Below are positions 1 through 8,312 of a stretch of 64,000 bases of DNA, piece by piece. A program made the translations under genes and the position numbers. Positions within the stretch are counted from its first letter, which is position 1, and the number at the start of each line of letters is the position of its first letter. The stretch is from contig CCMO02000001.1 of assembly GCA_000751295.2 (NCBI GenBank), forward strand, positions 2,715,501-2,779,500. The letters are read 5' to 3'. The notes under the pieces are model-generated. The model was not told where the DNA came from. It searched no databases and saw only the letters and a program-made list of their open reading frames with translations. This DNA is from a bacterium YEK0313. GTDB taxonomy: Bacteria > Pseudomonadota > Alphaproteobacteria > Rhizobiales > Phreatobacteraceae.

Positions 1-584
1 TCGGCGAGCTCGGCGCGGAGACGCAGCGTGCGGAAATATTCCCGCAGGTAGTCCGTCCATAGCGTGTCGTGGTCGCGGCGCAGGTCGGCCGGGTCCGCAC
101 CGGCCTGGGTGGCGCGGGAGCGCAAAAGGCTGTAGCCGCCGGCAGCCGTCACCACCTGGCGCACGGTCGTCATGGGCCGATAGGCCTGCTGGCCGGGGGT
201 CAGCACGTCGCCGGTCACGTAGACGGGCCTGAACTCGGCCACCGAGACGAAAATGTCCTCCGGGCGGATGCCGATAATGTGCTCGCGCCCGTCCGGCGTG
301 CGGCTGCGCAGCGTCCGGTTCGGCAGCAGCATCTCCATCCGTGTCTGCAACTCGGCTTCGGTCAATCCACCGACCATCACGCGGCCGGTCCAGGGCAGGG
401 CGATGGTGCCGTCGGCCTGGATCATCGCGCGCTGGCGCTGGTCGCCGAGCACCGCCAGTCCGATCTCGACCGTATCGCCCGGCGCCAGCCGGTAGGGCCC
501 GCCCGCACGCGCGGACGGAGAGGCGGCAAGGCAGGCGCAGAACAGCGGGGCACCGAGCAAAAGCGAATACCGGATACGGGTCAT
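1..584 (-). CDS. Polysaccharide export protein, Wza/GumB family (3' truncated by window edge)
   Basis: The reading frame runs off the left edge, so only the first 194 residues or so are visible. It opens with a signal peptide (MTRIRYSLLLGAPLFCACLA, then a short Ala-rich stretch). A poly-export domain follows, with the typical entry YRLAPGDTVEIGL and, near residues 75-125, the sequence DIFVSVAEFRPVYVTGDVL that marks the SLBB-like part. The family forms the periplasmic/outer-membrane channel for capsule or exopolysaccharide export. The start ATG overlaps the stop of the upstream beta-propeller gene (ATGA at 584-581), so the two are translationally coupled. It is the last visible gene of the minus-strand polysaccharide operon. 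The family call is firm; the transported polymer is unknown. Confidence 0.85.
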   Translation of the reverse strand, partial: MTRIRYSLLLGAPLFCACLAASPSARAGGPYRLAPGDTVEIGLAVLGDQRQRAMIQADGTIALPWTGRVMVGGLTEAELQTRMEMLLPNRTLRSRTPDGREHIIGIRPEDIFVSVAEFRPVYVTGDVLTPGQQAYRPMTTVRQVVTAAGGYSLLRSRATQAGADPADLRRDHDTLWTDYLREYFRTLRLRAELA

Positions 585-1870
585 CTCTGCGGCTCCGTGA
601 TGGATTCCAGGGCGGCGGCGCGTTCCGGCCAGTCAAGCTGAGCGACGAAGGCATGGATGGGGCCGCCGGCCTGATCCCAGTTGCTCGCCCATATGACGCG
701 CGTGCCGTCGGGCGAGGGGGAGGCCTGGGCCTCGTTCCAATAGTCGTGCCGGACGCTGTGGGTGTGGACGATCCGGCGGAACTCGCCGCTGCCGTCGATC
801 TTCAGCGCGATCACCTCGCGGGCGAAGGGCGCCCAGCCTGTCCGGCGCGCGACCGCGGCGGGATCGCCGGCATAGGTGACGAACACCCAGCCCGGCCGCC
901 GGATCGAGCGCAGCGAGGCATGCTGTCCCTCGCCGGTCGGCGCGAGAACGGTCACCGCCCCGTCGGAAAGCCGGCGCTTGATGATGAAATAGCGGTCCGG
1001 CGGAGCCTTGCTGATGCCGACATAGACCTCGCTGCCATCGGCATCGACGGTCATGTCGCCGTGGCCCGGCCGATGGTGTTCGGGCCAGCGCTGCACGAGC
1101 TGGGCGTCGATGGTGAAGACGAAGGCCTGGTCCGTGCCGTCCTCCAGATACTGGAAGCAGACCACATGCAGGCCGAGCGGCGAGATCGTGCAGGAATTGG
1201 TGCGCCCCGGCAGACCCTGCAGGGAGATATCCGCGCCCTTGCGCCGCTCGGCGAGATCGAGGGCGAAGGCGACCTCCTGGCCGTTGGCGGCGACCGCGCG
1301 CAGGGCGATCCAGCGCCCGTCATTGGAAGGATTGCCCTTGTTCGGTCCGAATTTGAGGTCGCGGTAGCCCTCGGCGCGATAGATCACCTCCTCGCGTGCG
1401 CTCCTCGGCTCCCAGATCGTCACCGCGGAGGGCGATACGCAGATCATCGCCTCCGGCCGGACCGGATGCCATTCGCATTCGCCGGACCGGGCCCGGCGGA
1501 ACAGGGGTTCATAGCTGCGCCCGTCGAAGAAGCACAGGCCGCCGCAGCCGACCGGGATGAGGAGCAGGCTCTGGTCGGCATTCCACGCCTGGGCGCTCGA
1601 ATAGCGGTGGCGGCACATTTCGCGCCGGCAGGCGATGCCCGCGCCGAGCGCTGCGCCGGGATCGGTGATGCGCGTGAAGGGCGTGCCGAAAGCCGCATCG
1701 CGGCTGGGCTGGCGATAGCCCGGCAACGCCACCTCCGGCGGCGGAACGACCTGCGTGCCGGAGAGCTGATCGGGCAACGCCGACGTCCATCCGGAAAAGG
1801 CCGCGATCGTGGCGGCGGCCGCGACCCATCCGGGCAGACGCCGGCGCCCGGCCCGCGCGGGCCGGTTCAT
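581..1870 (-). CDS. Secreted beta-propeller (TolB/WD40-like) protein of unknown function
   Basis: Protein of 429 aa starting MNRPARAGRRRLPGW, with a basic n-region and a hydrophobic stretch (VAAAATIAAFSGW) that look like a signal peptide or anchor. The rest shows repeated blade-like segments with SPDG/SDGA/DADGSEVYV turns, for example SPSPDGTRVIWASNWD near the C-terminus, as in TolB-type propellers. Several Cys residues cluster near positions 80-130. The start was chosen at 1870 because it forms an ATGA overlap with the upstream dehydratase; an upstream in-frame ATG would overlap that gene by 100 bases. Its stop overlaps the start of the export gene. Position suggests a role in polymer assembly, export or modification, but no catalytic motif was recognised and no function is claimed. 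Confidence 0.75.
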   Translation of the reverse strand: MNRPARAGRRRLPGWVAAAATIAAFSGWTSALPDQLSGTQVVPPPEVALPGYRQPSRDAAFGTPFTRITDPGAALGAGIACRREMCRHRYSSAQAWNADQSLLLIPVGCGGLCFFDGRSYEPLFRRARSGECEWHPVRPEAMICVSPSAVTIWEPRSAREEVIYRAEGYRDLKFGPNKGNPSNDGRWIALRAVAANGQEVAFALDLAERRKGADISLQGLPGRTNSCTISPLGLHVVCFQYLEDGTDQAFVFTIDAQLVQRWPEHHRPGHGDMTVDADGSEVYVGISKAPPDRYFIIKRRLSDGAVTVLAPTGEGQHASLRSIRRPGWVFVTYAGDPAAVARRTGWAPFAREVIALKIDGSGEFRRIVHTHSVRHDYWNEAQASPSPDGTRVIWASNWDQAGGPIHAFVAQLDWPERAAALESITEPQR

Positions 1871-2874
1871 GTGATGAAATCCTTCTGGCGGCGCACGCGA
1901 CCGGCGCCGATGCGGCTGCGCCACCATGCGATGGTCTTTTCGAGGCCGTCGCTGAGGCCGGTGCGCGGCCGCCATTCGGTCTCTCGCTGCAGGCGCGAGC
2001 TATCGGCGAGCAAGGCGCGCACTTCGGAATTGGCAGGGCGCATGCGCAGCTCGTCGCGCCGCACTGGCTTCGTCGCGCCCGTGAGGCCGCGGATGATCTC
2101 GATGAGGTCGGCCACCGTGACAGCCTTGCCGCTGCCGGCATTGTACGGCCGTCCAAACTCGATGCGGGGCGCGCTGCCCGCGATCATGAACGCGGCCACC
2201 GTATCGTCGACATAGGTGAGGTCGCGCACCGGTGTGGTGTCGCCCACCATGATCGCCTCGCAGTTCGGGTCCAGTGCCTGCCGGATGATGGTCGGGATGA
2301 TCGCCCTTTCGCTCTGCCGCGGGCCGAACGTGTTGAACGGCCGCAACGTCACGACGGGCAGTCCGAACGATCGGGCAAAGGCCTCCGCCATCATGTCGGC
2401 GCCGATCTTCGAGGCGGAATAGGGCGACTGGCCCTGCAGCGGGTGGGTTTCGGCGATCGGCATGGTCTGGGCCGTGCCGTAGACCTCGCTGGTGGAGGTG
2501 TGAACGACCCGCTCGGTGCCATATTGCCGCGCGGCCTCCAGCACGTTGAGCGTGCCGAGGACGTTGGTCTCCACATAGGACTGGGCGGCGGCGTAGGAAT
2601 GCGGGATGGCGATGAGCGCCGCCAGGTGGAAGACGAGATGCTGTCCCTGCACGATGCGCGCGACGAAAGCAGCGTCGCGCACGTCGCCGCGGATGAGCAT
2701 CAACCTGCCGCGCGTCGCCTCCGGAAGGTCGTCGAGCCAGCCGTGGCTGTCGAAGGAATTGTAGAGTGCCAGCGCGGTCACCCTGGCGCCGGCATTGGCC
2801 AGCGCCTCGGTCAGATGCGAGCCGATGAAACCGTCCGCACCGGTGACAAGGATCTTCATGCCGTCATAATTCAT
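1867..2874 (-). CDS. LegB-like NAD-dependent nucleotide-sugar 4,6-dehydratase (extended SDR)
   Basis: Extended short-chain dehydrogenase of 335 aa. Visible motifs are the Rossmann glycine motif TGADGFIGSH (residues 11-20), a conserved HTSTSEVYGTA segment and the YSASK catalytic Tyr/Lys pair (Y152, K156). The segment FHLAALIAIPHSY and the block HPLQGQSPYSASKIGAD match the LegB subgroup, which makes 4-keto-6-deoxy-GlcNAc-type nucleotide sugars. The start at 2874 overlaps the stop of the sugar transferase (ATGA); an internal ATG at 2859 is a less likely alternative. With the adjacent aminotransferase and nucleotidyltransferase it would supply an amino-dideoxy sugar precursor. The nucleotide carrier (UDP or GDP) cannot be read from sequence. 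Confidence 0.85.
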   Translation of the reverse strand: MNYDGMKILVTGADGFIGSHLTEALANAGARVTALALYNSFDSHGWLDDLPEATRGRLMLIRGDVRDAAFVARIVQGQHLVFHLAALIAIPHSYAAAQSYVETNVLGTLNVLEAARQYGTERVVHTSTSEVYGTAQTMPIAETHPLQGQSPYSASKIGADMMAEAFARSFGLPVVTLRPFNTFGPRQSERAIIPTIIRQALDPNCEAIMVGDTTPVRDLTYVDDTVAAFMIAGSAPRIEFGRPYNAGSGKAVTVADLIEIIRGLTGATKPVRRDELRMRPANSEVRALLADSSRLQRETEWRPRTGLSDGLEKTIAWWRSRIGAGRVRRQKDFIT

Positions 2875-3617
2875 GGTGCACCTGTTTTCCTGGTCGCGGC
2901 GCCGAGCAGGTCCGGCAGCCCGGTGTCGGCGGCGGCGGTCTGGTCATGGCTCGCTCGCCCGCCCGGTGCCCAGCCGAGCACCGCCAGCACGCCGCGCACG
3001 AGCATCGCGACGTCGGAGGTCCGCGTCCGGGTCGGGAAATAGGCAAGGTCGAGCCTGGCCTTGGCGGGAAACAGCACCTCGCGATAGAAGCGCGTCGGAT
3101 CCGCGTCGGCAGGGTAGAAGCGGCATTCGTTGCGGAAGTGGATCTGGCTCGGTCCGAGCAATCCCGGCTTGAAGTCGAGGACAGTCTCGAAGCCGCCGCG
3201 GAAGCAATCGGCGAAGGCCATGGATTCCGGCCGCGGCCCGACAATCGCCATGTCGCCGCGCAGCACGTTCCAGAGCTGCGGCAGTTCGTCGAGCTTGGTC
3301 GCTGCCAGGAGAGCGCCGATGCGTGTAAGCCGCCTGTCTCCCGCCACCGTGAGCGGACAGCCGTCGGTGCCGCTCGCCGCGCCGAACTTGCGGAACTTGT
3401 ACATGACGAAGGGGCGGCCGCCGCGGCCGAGCCGCCGCTGTGCGAAGAAGAGCGGTCGGCCGCCCTCGATCCAGACCGCCGCCATCGCGGCGAGGAAGAC
3501 GGGTGCCAGGACGATCAGCGCCGTAACCGCGATCAGGAGGTCGAAGCAGCGGCTCGTCGCCTCGCCGAAATCGCGGCTGGCATGGCGACGGCCCAGGTTG
3601 AAATCGGACGTGCTCAT
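2871..3617 (-). CDS. Initiating sugar-1-phosphate transferase (bacterial sugar transferase, WcaJ/PglC type)
   Basis: Short monotopic phosphoglycosyltransferase of 248 aa. One hydrophobic segment (residues about 25-49, FDLLIAVTALIVLAPVFLAA) precedes the catalytic domain with MYKFRKFG, the Asp-Glu dyad in KLDELPQLWNVLRGD (D110, E111) and IVGPRPE. The family moves a sugar 1-phosphate from its nucleotide onto undecaprenyl phosphate, starting repeat-unit assembly at the inner membrane. It lacks the long multi-spanning N-terminal half of WcaJ itself, so it is the small PglC-like form. It overlaps both neighbours by ATGA. Next to LegB-like and aminotransferase genes, its natural substrate may be a bacillosamine-type sugar, which is an inference. 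Confidence 0.9.
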   Translation of the reverse strand: MSTSDFNLGRRHASRDFGEATSRCFDLLIAVTALIVLAPVFLAAMAAVWIEGGRPLFFAQRRLGRGGRPFVMYKFRKFGAASGTDGCPLTVAGDRRLTRIGALLAATKLDELPQLWNVLRGDMAIVGPRPESMAFADCFRGGFETVLDFKPGLLGPSQIHFRNECRFYPADADPTRFYREVLFPAKARLDLAYFPTRTRTSDVAMLVRGVLAVLGWAPGGRASHDQTAAADTGLPDLLGAATRKTGAP

Positions 3618-4750
3618 GCGACCGCCTCCACCGACACCTGATGGCGCAGGGCGGTCCCGAGGCTGGCGGCGACCGTCTCGACGGCCTGTGCGTCCATCCG
3701 GGGATGGAGGGGCAGGGTGAGTTCACGCTGCGCGAAGTCCTCGGTGCGCGGCAGGCTGACGTCCGGCCAGAGGCTGCCGTAGAGCGTCATCCGATGGACC
3801 GGCGAGTAGTGGATCGTCGTCTGGATGCCGTCGGCACGCAGATGATCGATCACCGATTGGCGATCGGCATCGGCCGGCAGCAGCACCGGCATGATGTGGC
3901 AGGTGCTCGGTCGCGGTTGCGAGAAGGGCACCGCCAGGTCCGGGCAATGGGCTGCCAGCCGGCGGCGATATTCCGCCGTCAGCGCGCGGCGGGTCTCGTT
4001 CCAGTGCGCGAGATGGCGGAGCTGGACGAGGCCGATCGCAGCGCGCAGCTCGTCGAGCCTGTAGTTGAACCCGATCATGGTGACGTCGTAGGTCGGGGTC
4101 CGCGCGTCGAGCCGCTGACGCGTGCCGCTTGTCATTCCATGACCGCGCGCCTGGCGGATCTGCGCCAGAAGAGCGCTGTCGCGGGCGATCACCGCACCGC
4201 CTTCGCCGGTGGTCATGTTCTTGTTGCCGTAGAAGCTGAAGGCTGCTGCGGCGCCGTATGTGCCGACCTCGCGCAGGCCCGGGGCGTGGGCGGCATCCTC
4301 GATGAGCACGAGGTTGCGGCGCCGCGCCAGGGCCTGCCAGGCATCCCGATCAGGCAGGTAGCCCGCGAAGTGGACGAGGATGATGGCCTTGGTCCGCGGC
4401 GTGCAGTGGGCTTCGGCCTCCGCCAGCGACATCAGCGGCACGTCCGACGACTGGATGTCGACGAAGACCGGTGTCGCACCCACGTAAAGCACGCTGTTGG
4501 CCGTCGCCACGAAGGTGAGCGAGGGGACCAGCACCTCGTCGCCCGGCCCAAGGCCGAGCGCGTGCAGGATCAGGTGCAGCGCGGCGGTGCAGGAGTTCAC
4601 CGCCACGCTGTCCTCGGCGCCATGGGCCTGGGCAAACGCCTCTTCGAAGGCGCGAACCCGATCCCCCATCGTCAGCCAGTTGCTGTCGATGACCTCGCAC
4701 AGCGCGTTCTTCTCTTCATCGCCCAGAATGGGCTCGCCGACCAGCAGCAT
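3614..4750 (-). CDS. DegT/DnrJ/EryC1 (LegC-like) PLP-dependent sugar aminotransferase
   Basis: Protein of 378 aa with DegT-family landmarks: VNSCTAALHLILHALGLGPG (residues 51-70), EVLVPSLTF, the PLP-contacting EDAAHAPG and the Schiff-base lysine in FSFYGNKNMTTGEGG (K177). The family transfers an amino group to a 4-keto (or 3-keto) nucleotide sugar. ATG 4750 begins the family-typical entry MLLVGEPILGDEE; longer readings upstream are not conserved-looking. The stop overlaps the sugar-transferase start (ATGA at 3617-3614), and the upstream nucleotidyltransferase ends 26 bases before. It most likely aminates the product of the LegB-like dehydratase two genes downstream. Confidence 0.9.
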   Translation of the reverse strand: MLLVGEPILGDEEKNALCEVIDSNWLTMGDRVRAFEEAFAQAHGAEDSVAVNSCTAALHLILHALGLGPGDEVLVPSLTFVATANSVLYVGATPVFVDIQSSDVPLMSLAEAEAHCTPRTKAIILVHFAGYLPDRDAWQALARRRNLVLIEDAAHAPGLREVGTYGAAAAFSFYGNKNMTTGEGGAVIARDSALLAQIRQARGHGMTSGTRQRLDARTPTYDVTMIGFNYRLDELRAAIGLVQLRHLAHWNETRRALTAEYRRRLAAHCPDLAVPFSQPRPSTCHIMPVLLPADADRQSVIDHLRADGIQTTIHYSPVHRMTLYGSLWPDVSLPRTEDFAQRELTLPLHPRMDAQAVETVAASLGTALRHQVSVEAVA

Positions 4751-4776
4751 GGCGTCGATCCTTGCCGGTGAGGGGT

Positions 4777-5490
4777 TCAGGCAGCCTTGGGCTCGGCGGC
4801 GGACTGGTCGTCCCATGCGACGTCCTGGGCCCGGTGGAAGTCCTCCACCCGTCCGATGTCGAGCCACAGGCCGTGGTGCTTGAAGACGTGCACGGGCGTT
4901 CCGTTCTCCAGCATCTGGAGCATCAGGTCGTCGAAGCCGAACGGCACGCCATCGGGGATGAACTCGAACACGTCGGGGTCCATGCAGTAGAGCCCCATGC
5001 TGACGAGATGCGGCAGCGACGGCTTCTCGCGGAAGTCGACGACGGCGTTGTCGACCTCTTCGATCACGCCGAAGTCCATCTTGATGGTCCGGACCGCCGT
5101 GGCGATGGTCACCGGGCCGGGCTGGCGGCGATGGAAGTGGGCGAACTGGCTGAGGTTGAGGTCGGTCAGCACGTCGCCGTTCAGAACGAGGAACGTTTCG
5201 TCCAGGTGCTCGCGCACCAGGGTCAGCGGGCCGATCGTCCCGAGCGGCTCGATTTCCTCGGTATAGACGATCTTCAGATTCCACTGCTCGCCATTGCCGC
5301 AGAAGCTGCGGATGAGGTGGCCGAGATAGCCCGTGGTGACGAACACCTCGCGGATGCCGTTGCGGCGCAGCCATTTCAGCAGCAGCTCGAGCACCGGCCG
5401 CGAGCCGATCGGCATGAGTGGCTTCGGCAGTACCGCCGTATAGGGACGCAGCCTGGTGCCCTTGCCGCCACATTGGATCACTGCCTTCAT
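4777..5490 (-). CDS. Sugar-1-phosphate nucleotidyltransferase (RmlA/PtmE-like)
   Basis: Protein of 237 aa with the nucleotidyltransferase signature GGKGTRLRPYTAVLPKPLMP (residues 8-27) followed by IGSRPVLELLL, plus the metal/sugar-binding segments LVLNGDVLTDLN (about 101-112) and a glucose-pyrophosphorylase-like FREKPSLPHLVSMGLY. The family joins an NTP and a sugar 1-phosphate into a nucleotide sugar. The start was fixed by a strong AGGGGAGG ribosome site 5 bases upstream of ATG 5490. It is the first gene of the minus-strand polysaccharide operon. Short length without a C-terminal left-handed helix resembles the stand-alone guanylyl/uridylyl transferases found with legionaminate genes. The specific sugar and nucleotide are inferred, not shown. 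Confidence 0.85.
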   Translation of the reverse strand: MKAVIQCGGKGTRLRPYTAVLPKPLMPIGSRPVLELLLKWLRRNGIREVFVTTGYLGHLIRSFCGNGEQWNLKIVYTEEIEPLGTIGPLTLVREHLDETFLVLNGDVLTDLNLSQFAHFHRRQPGPVTIATAVRTIKMDFGVIEEVDNAVVDFREKPSLPHLVSMGLYCMDPDVFEFIPDGVPFGFDDLMLQMLENGTPVHVFKHHGLWLDIGRVEDFHRAQDVAWDDQSAAEPKAA

Positions 5491-5843
5491 GCGAACCTCC
5501 CCTTTTCCGCCAAGGGCGGCCGTCGCCGGCCGGTCAGCGCGACATTTCCGACTGCGGGCATGGTCGCTGAGGCTTGCTGGCCCGGCGTCCTGTCCCGATG
5601 TGAGATCGATGCTAGGTCGCGTTCGGAAGGATCGTCTTCGTGCGTTCGAAGGACAGCCGCCCGACTGGGGCCGCGCGGACCGCGCGCTGAAACAGGCACC
5701 CCTGGTGGCGCACCGAAGCGATGGCGGCTCTCGGCTTGGTGTGCGCGGCCCGGAAGCCATGCGTGGAAAGACCATGCGCACGGGCCCGCGCGAAGGGAGC
5801 AGCGGGCGAGATCCGCCGGCCCGAAAGGATTGCGCCACTGGAG

Positions 5844-5861
5844 CTACCACCTTGGATGTAG
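5844..5861. promoter_or_regulatory. 18-bp inverted-repeat element CTAC-N10-GTAG (candidate LuxR-type box)
   Basis: The site reads CTACC-N8-TGTAG. An element of the same length and outer sequence lies at 14377-14394, and a 19-bp variant at 5932-5950. An 18-20 bp dyad is usual for LuxR-family operators, and a LuxR-type gene starts 325 bases downstream. Binding is inferred only. Confidence 0.35.
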
Positions 5862-5931
5862 AAATTCCAAGCTTCCCTTGGGGAAAGGAACATTCGGAAA
5901 GCTCACTAATCCTTCGGAGCGCGGCCGATAG

Positions 5932-5950
5932 CTACAGCGAGCACGTGTAG
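5932..5950. promoter_or_regulatory. 19-bp inverted repeat CTACA-N9-TGTAG
   Basis: Five-base arms CTACA and TGTAG are separated by nine bases. It resembles the element at 5844-5861 but has one extra base between the arms, so it may be a second, weaker site for the same regulator or chance. Confidence 0.25.
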
Positions 5951-6185
5951 ATTAATGAAGCGTTGCTAAGCTTTCATCCTGGCTGGAATACCGGGAGCGG
6001 ATCTTGCGATCTGCCGCGAGGCTCCTGCCGAGTGCATGGAAGGCGCAAGGACCGGCACCGCGCATTGGCGGGCCGTGGGAACAATCGAAAGCACCGTATA
6101 GCGACAGCGTGATCGGCACGATGGCGGCCTGGCCCGCCACCGGCTCCTCCGCTGCTGCGCGAACGCTCTCGTGGGGAGTAGTGTC

Positions 6186-6854
6186 ATGACGTTTGTGAAC
6201 TGCCGTGCAGAAGACTCTTACCGGACGATCACGCCGTTTCTCGATGGGCGTACCCCGACGCCGAGCCGCGATCTGTCCACGGTCGCCGCGGCAGGCGGCC
6301 GGGATGCGGCCGATCATCCCGCGCTGACCGCTATGGATCGCCTGGGCTGCGGCTATCTCCTCCTGTCGGAGGGCCGCCGCGTCACGGAGGCCAATGCGAC
6401 GGCTCGTACGCTGCTGCTCGGCGCCTCCGGCGCCACGCGAAGCCTCGACGAGGTTTCACGCGCCTTCCGCCGTTTGATGGATCGCTCGCGCCCGCGCCCG
6501 ACGCTCGGTGCCCTGTCCTGGGTCGCCGTATCCGGTCGCGACGAGGCGCCGCTCTTCGTCAACCAGACGTCCGAGCCGCGGCCCGACGGACGCTGCGTCG
6601 TCATGCTGCTCGACCTCGACGCTCATCTTCAGCCCAATCCCTACATGCTGCAGCGGATGTTCGGACTGACCGTCGCCGAAACCCGGCTCGCCATGCTGCT
6701 GGCGCAGGGGGAGGTGCCGATGGAGATCGCCCGCAGCCGGCATCTCAGCCGCACGACCGTGCGCTCCCAGCTCGCCGCCATCTTCGCCAAGACGCAGACG
6801 CGGCGTCAGGCGCAGCTCGTCTCCCTTCTCACGCGGGTTGCCGTGCTGCCCTGA
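6186..6854 (+). CDS. LuxR-type HTH transcriptional regulator
   Basis: Protein of 222 aa. The C-terminal part (about residues 155-215) is a LuxR/GerE-type helix-turn-helix: FGLTVAETRLAMLLAQGEVP, then an IARSRHLSRTTVRSQLAAIF recognition region and a QTRRQAQLVSLL end. The N-terminal half has a PAS-like flavour (LGCGYLLLSEGRRVTEANAT) but no clear acyl-homoserine-lactone domain or receiver Asp, so it is probably not a quorum-sensing receptor or response regulator. ATG 6186 has GGGGAG 7 bases upstream; a GTG at 6171 is possible but overlaps that ribosome site. It stands between the two halves of the polysaccharide locus and is a good candidate for their regulator. Confidence 0.85.
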   Translation: MTFVNCRAEDSYRTITPFLDGRTPTPSRDLSTVAAAGGRDAADHPALTAMDRLGCGYLLLSEGRRVTEANATARTLLLGASGATRSLDEVSRAFRRLMDRSRPRPTLGALSWVAVSGRDEAPLFVNQTSEPRPDGRCVVMLLDLDAHLQPNPYMLQRMFGLTVAETRLAMLLAQGEVPMEIARSRHLSRTTVRSQLAAIFAKTQTRRQAQLVSLLTRVAVLP

Positions 6855-6893
6855 CCGGGCGGCGCGCCGGCTTGTGACGGAGGGAGAAGCACC

Positions 6894-8312
6894 ATGCACA
6901 TTACAATGATCGGCTGCGGCTATGTGGGCCTCGTATCGGGCGCCTGCTTCGCCGATTTCGGCCATTCGGTCACCTGCGTCGACAGCGATCCGGCGCGGAT
7001 CGCGGCCCTGCGTGGCGGCCAGGTTCCCATTTACGAACCCGGCCTCGTCGAGCTGGTCGCAAGAAACGTGGAGGCGGGACGCCTTGCCTTTACCACGGCA
7101 CTGGCGCCCGCGGTTGGGGAGGCGGATGCCGTCTTCATCGCGGTCGGCACGCCCTCGCGGCGTGGAGACGGCTTTGCCGACATCTCCCATGTCTTTGCCG
7201 CGGCGCGCGAGATCGCCGCGGCGCTGCGCGGCGTCACCGTGGTGATCACGAAGTCGACCGTTCCGGTCGGCACCAGCGACGAGGTCGAACGGATCATCCG
7301 CGCGACCAATCCGGCCGCTGACGTCGTCGTCGCCTCAAACCCGGAATTCCTGCGGGAAGGGGCGGCCATCGCCGATTTCAAGCGGCCCGATCGGATCGTT
7401 GTCGGCACCAACGACCCGCGTGCGCGCGAGGTGATGGCCGAGATCTACCGGCCGCTCTTCCTCAACGCCTCGCCGTTGCTTTTTGCCTCGCGGAGGGCCG
7501 CCGAGCTGATCAAATATGCAGCCAACGCCTTCCTCGCGATGAAGATCACCTTCATCAACGAGATCGCGGACCTGTGCGAGAAGGTCGGGGCCGACGTGCA
7601 GGATGTCGCCCGCGGCATCGGCGCGGACAACCGCATCGGGCCGAAATTCCTGCATGCCGGCCCCGGTTTCGGCGGATCCTGCTTCCCGAAGGACACGCTC
7701 GCCCTCGTCAAGACCGCACAGGACTACGACACGCCGCTGCGGCTCATCGAGGCGACGGTTGCCGTCAACGATCAGCGCAAGCGCGCCATGGCGCGCAGGA
7801 TCATCGTGGCGGCGGGCGGTTCGGTGCGCGGCAAGGTGATTGCCGTGCTGGGGCTCACCTTCAAGCCGAATACTGACGATGTCCGGGAAGCGCCCTCGCT
7901 CGCCATCATCCGCGGCCTGCTCGACGCCGGCGCGGCTGTCCGTGCCCATGACCCCGAGGGCATGGAACAGGCACGCGCCCTGCTGCCCGAGGTCGAGTTC
8001 TGCGAAAATCCCTATGAGGCAGCCCGGTGCGCATCGGCGCTCGCCATCGTCACGGAATGGGACCAGTTCCGCGCGCTCGGTCTGCGGCGGCTGAAGGAGG
8101 TGATGGCCCAGGCGGTTCTGATCGATCTGCGGAACATCTATTCCGCGCGCGAGGTTGTCCGCCACGGCTTCCGCTATGTCGGGGTCGGCCAAGGCGACGA
8201 CGAACAGCCGCCGGCGGTCAGGCTCCGCCGCACCAGGCGTCCGGACATGACCGGACCGGCGGCCTCGGGTGGTGCAGGACCGGATCAGGTCCGCGACCGG
8301 AGGCGGGCATGA
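6894..8312 (+). CDS. ugd: UDP-glucose 6-dehydrogenase
   Basis: Oxidises UDP-glucose to UDP-glucuronate with two NAD+, supplying acidic sugars for surface polymers. Motifs: N-terminal NAD fold GCGYVGLVSGACFADFGH, catalytic-Cys segment GPGFGGSCFPKDTLAL (Cys near residue 263) and C-terminal domain LGLTFKPNTDDVREAPS. The length of 472 aa is longer than the usual 430-450 because of a basic, Pro/Gly-rich tail after about residue 435. ATG 6894 has GGAGGGAG upstream. The stop overlaps the start of the next epimerase (ATGA, 8309-8312), so the two are coupled and their reactions probably consecutive. Confidence 0.95.
   Translation: MHITMIGCGYVGLVSGACFADFGHSVTCVDSDPARIAALRGGQVPIYEPGLVELVARNVEAGRLAFTTALAPAVGEADAVFIAVGTPSRRGDGFADISHVFAAAREIAAALRGVTVVITKSTVPVGTSDEVERIIRATNPAADVVVASNPEFLREGAAIADFKRPDRIVVGTNDPRAREVMAEIYRPLFLNASPLLFASRRAAELIKYAANAFLAMKITFINEIADLCEKVGADVQDVARGIGADNRIGPKFLHAGPGFGGSCFPKDTLALVKTAQDYDTPLRLIEATVAVNDQRKRAMARRIIVAAGGSVRGKVIAVLGLTFKPNTDDVREAPSLAIIRGLLDAGAAVRAHDPEGMEQARALLPEVEFCENPYEAARCASALAIVTEWDQFRALGLRRLKEVMAQAVLIDLRNIYSAREVVRHGFRYVGVGQGDDEQPPAVRLRRTRRPDMTGPAASGGAGPDQVRDRRRA

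Larger units (their letters stand above)
5491..6185. other. Divergent intergenic region of the polysaccharide locus
   Basis: No convincing gene lies between the minus-strand operon start and the LuxR-type gene. Around 5850-5970 the composition becomes more AT-rich and holds nested short inverted repeats: CTTGGA at 5851-5856 pairs with TCCAAG at 5866-5871, which in turn pairs with CTTGG at 5877-5881. Two further palindromic elements are listed separately. Promoters for both directions are expected here, but no clear -35/-10 pair could be assigned. Confidence 0.5.

Noticed and set aside
30..640. Plus-strand open frames at the left edge
   Set aside because: They are shadows of the minus-strand polysaccharide export gene, whose signal peptide and family motifs are clear.
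5952..6317. Minus-strand open frame of 121 codons before the LuxR-type gene
   Set aside because: It overlaps the LuxR-type coding region in antisense, has no ribosome site and no recognisable domain.
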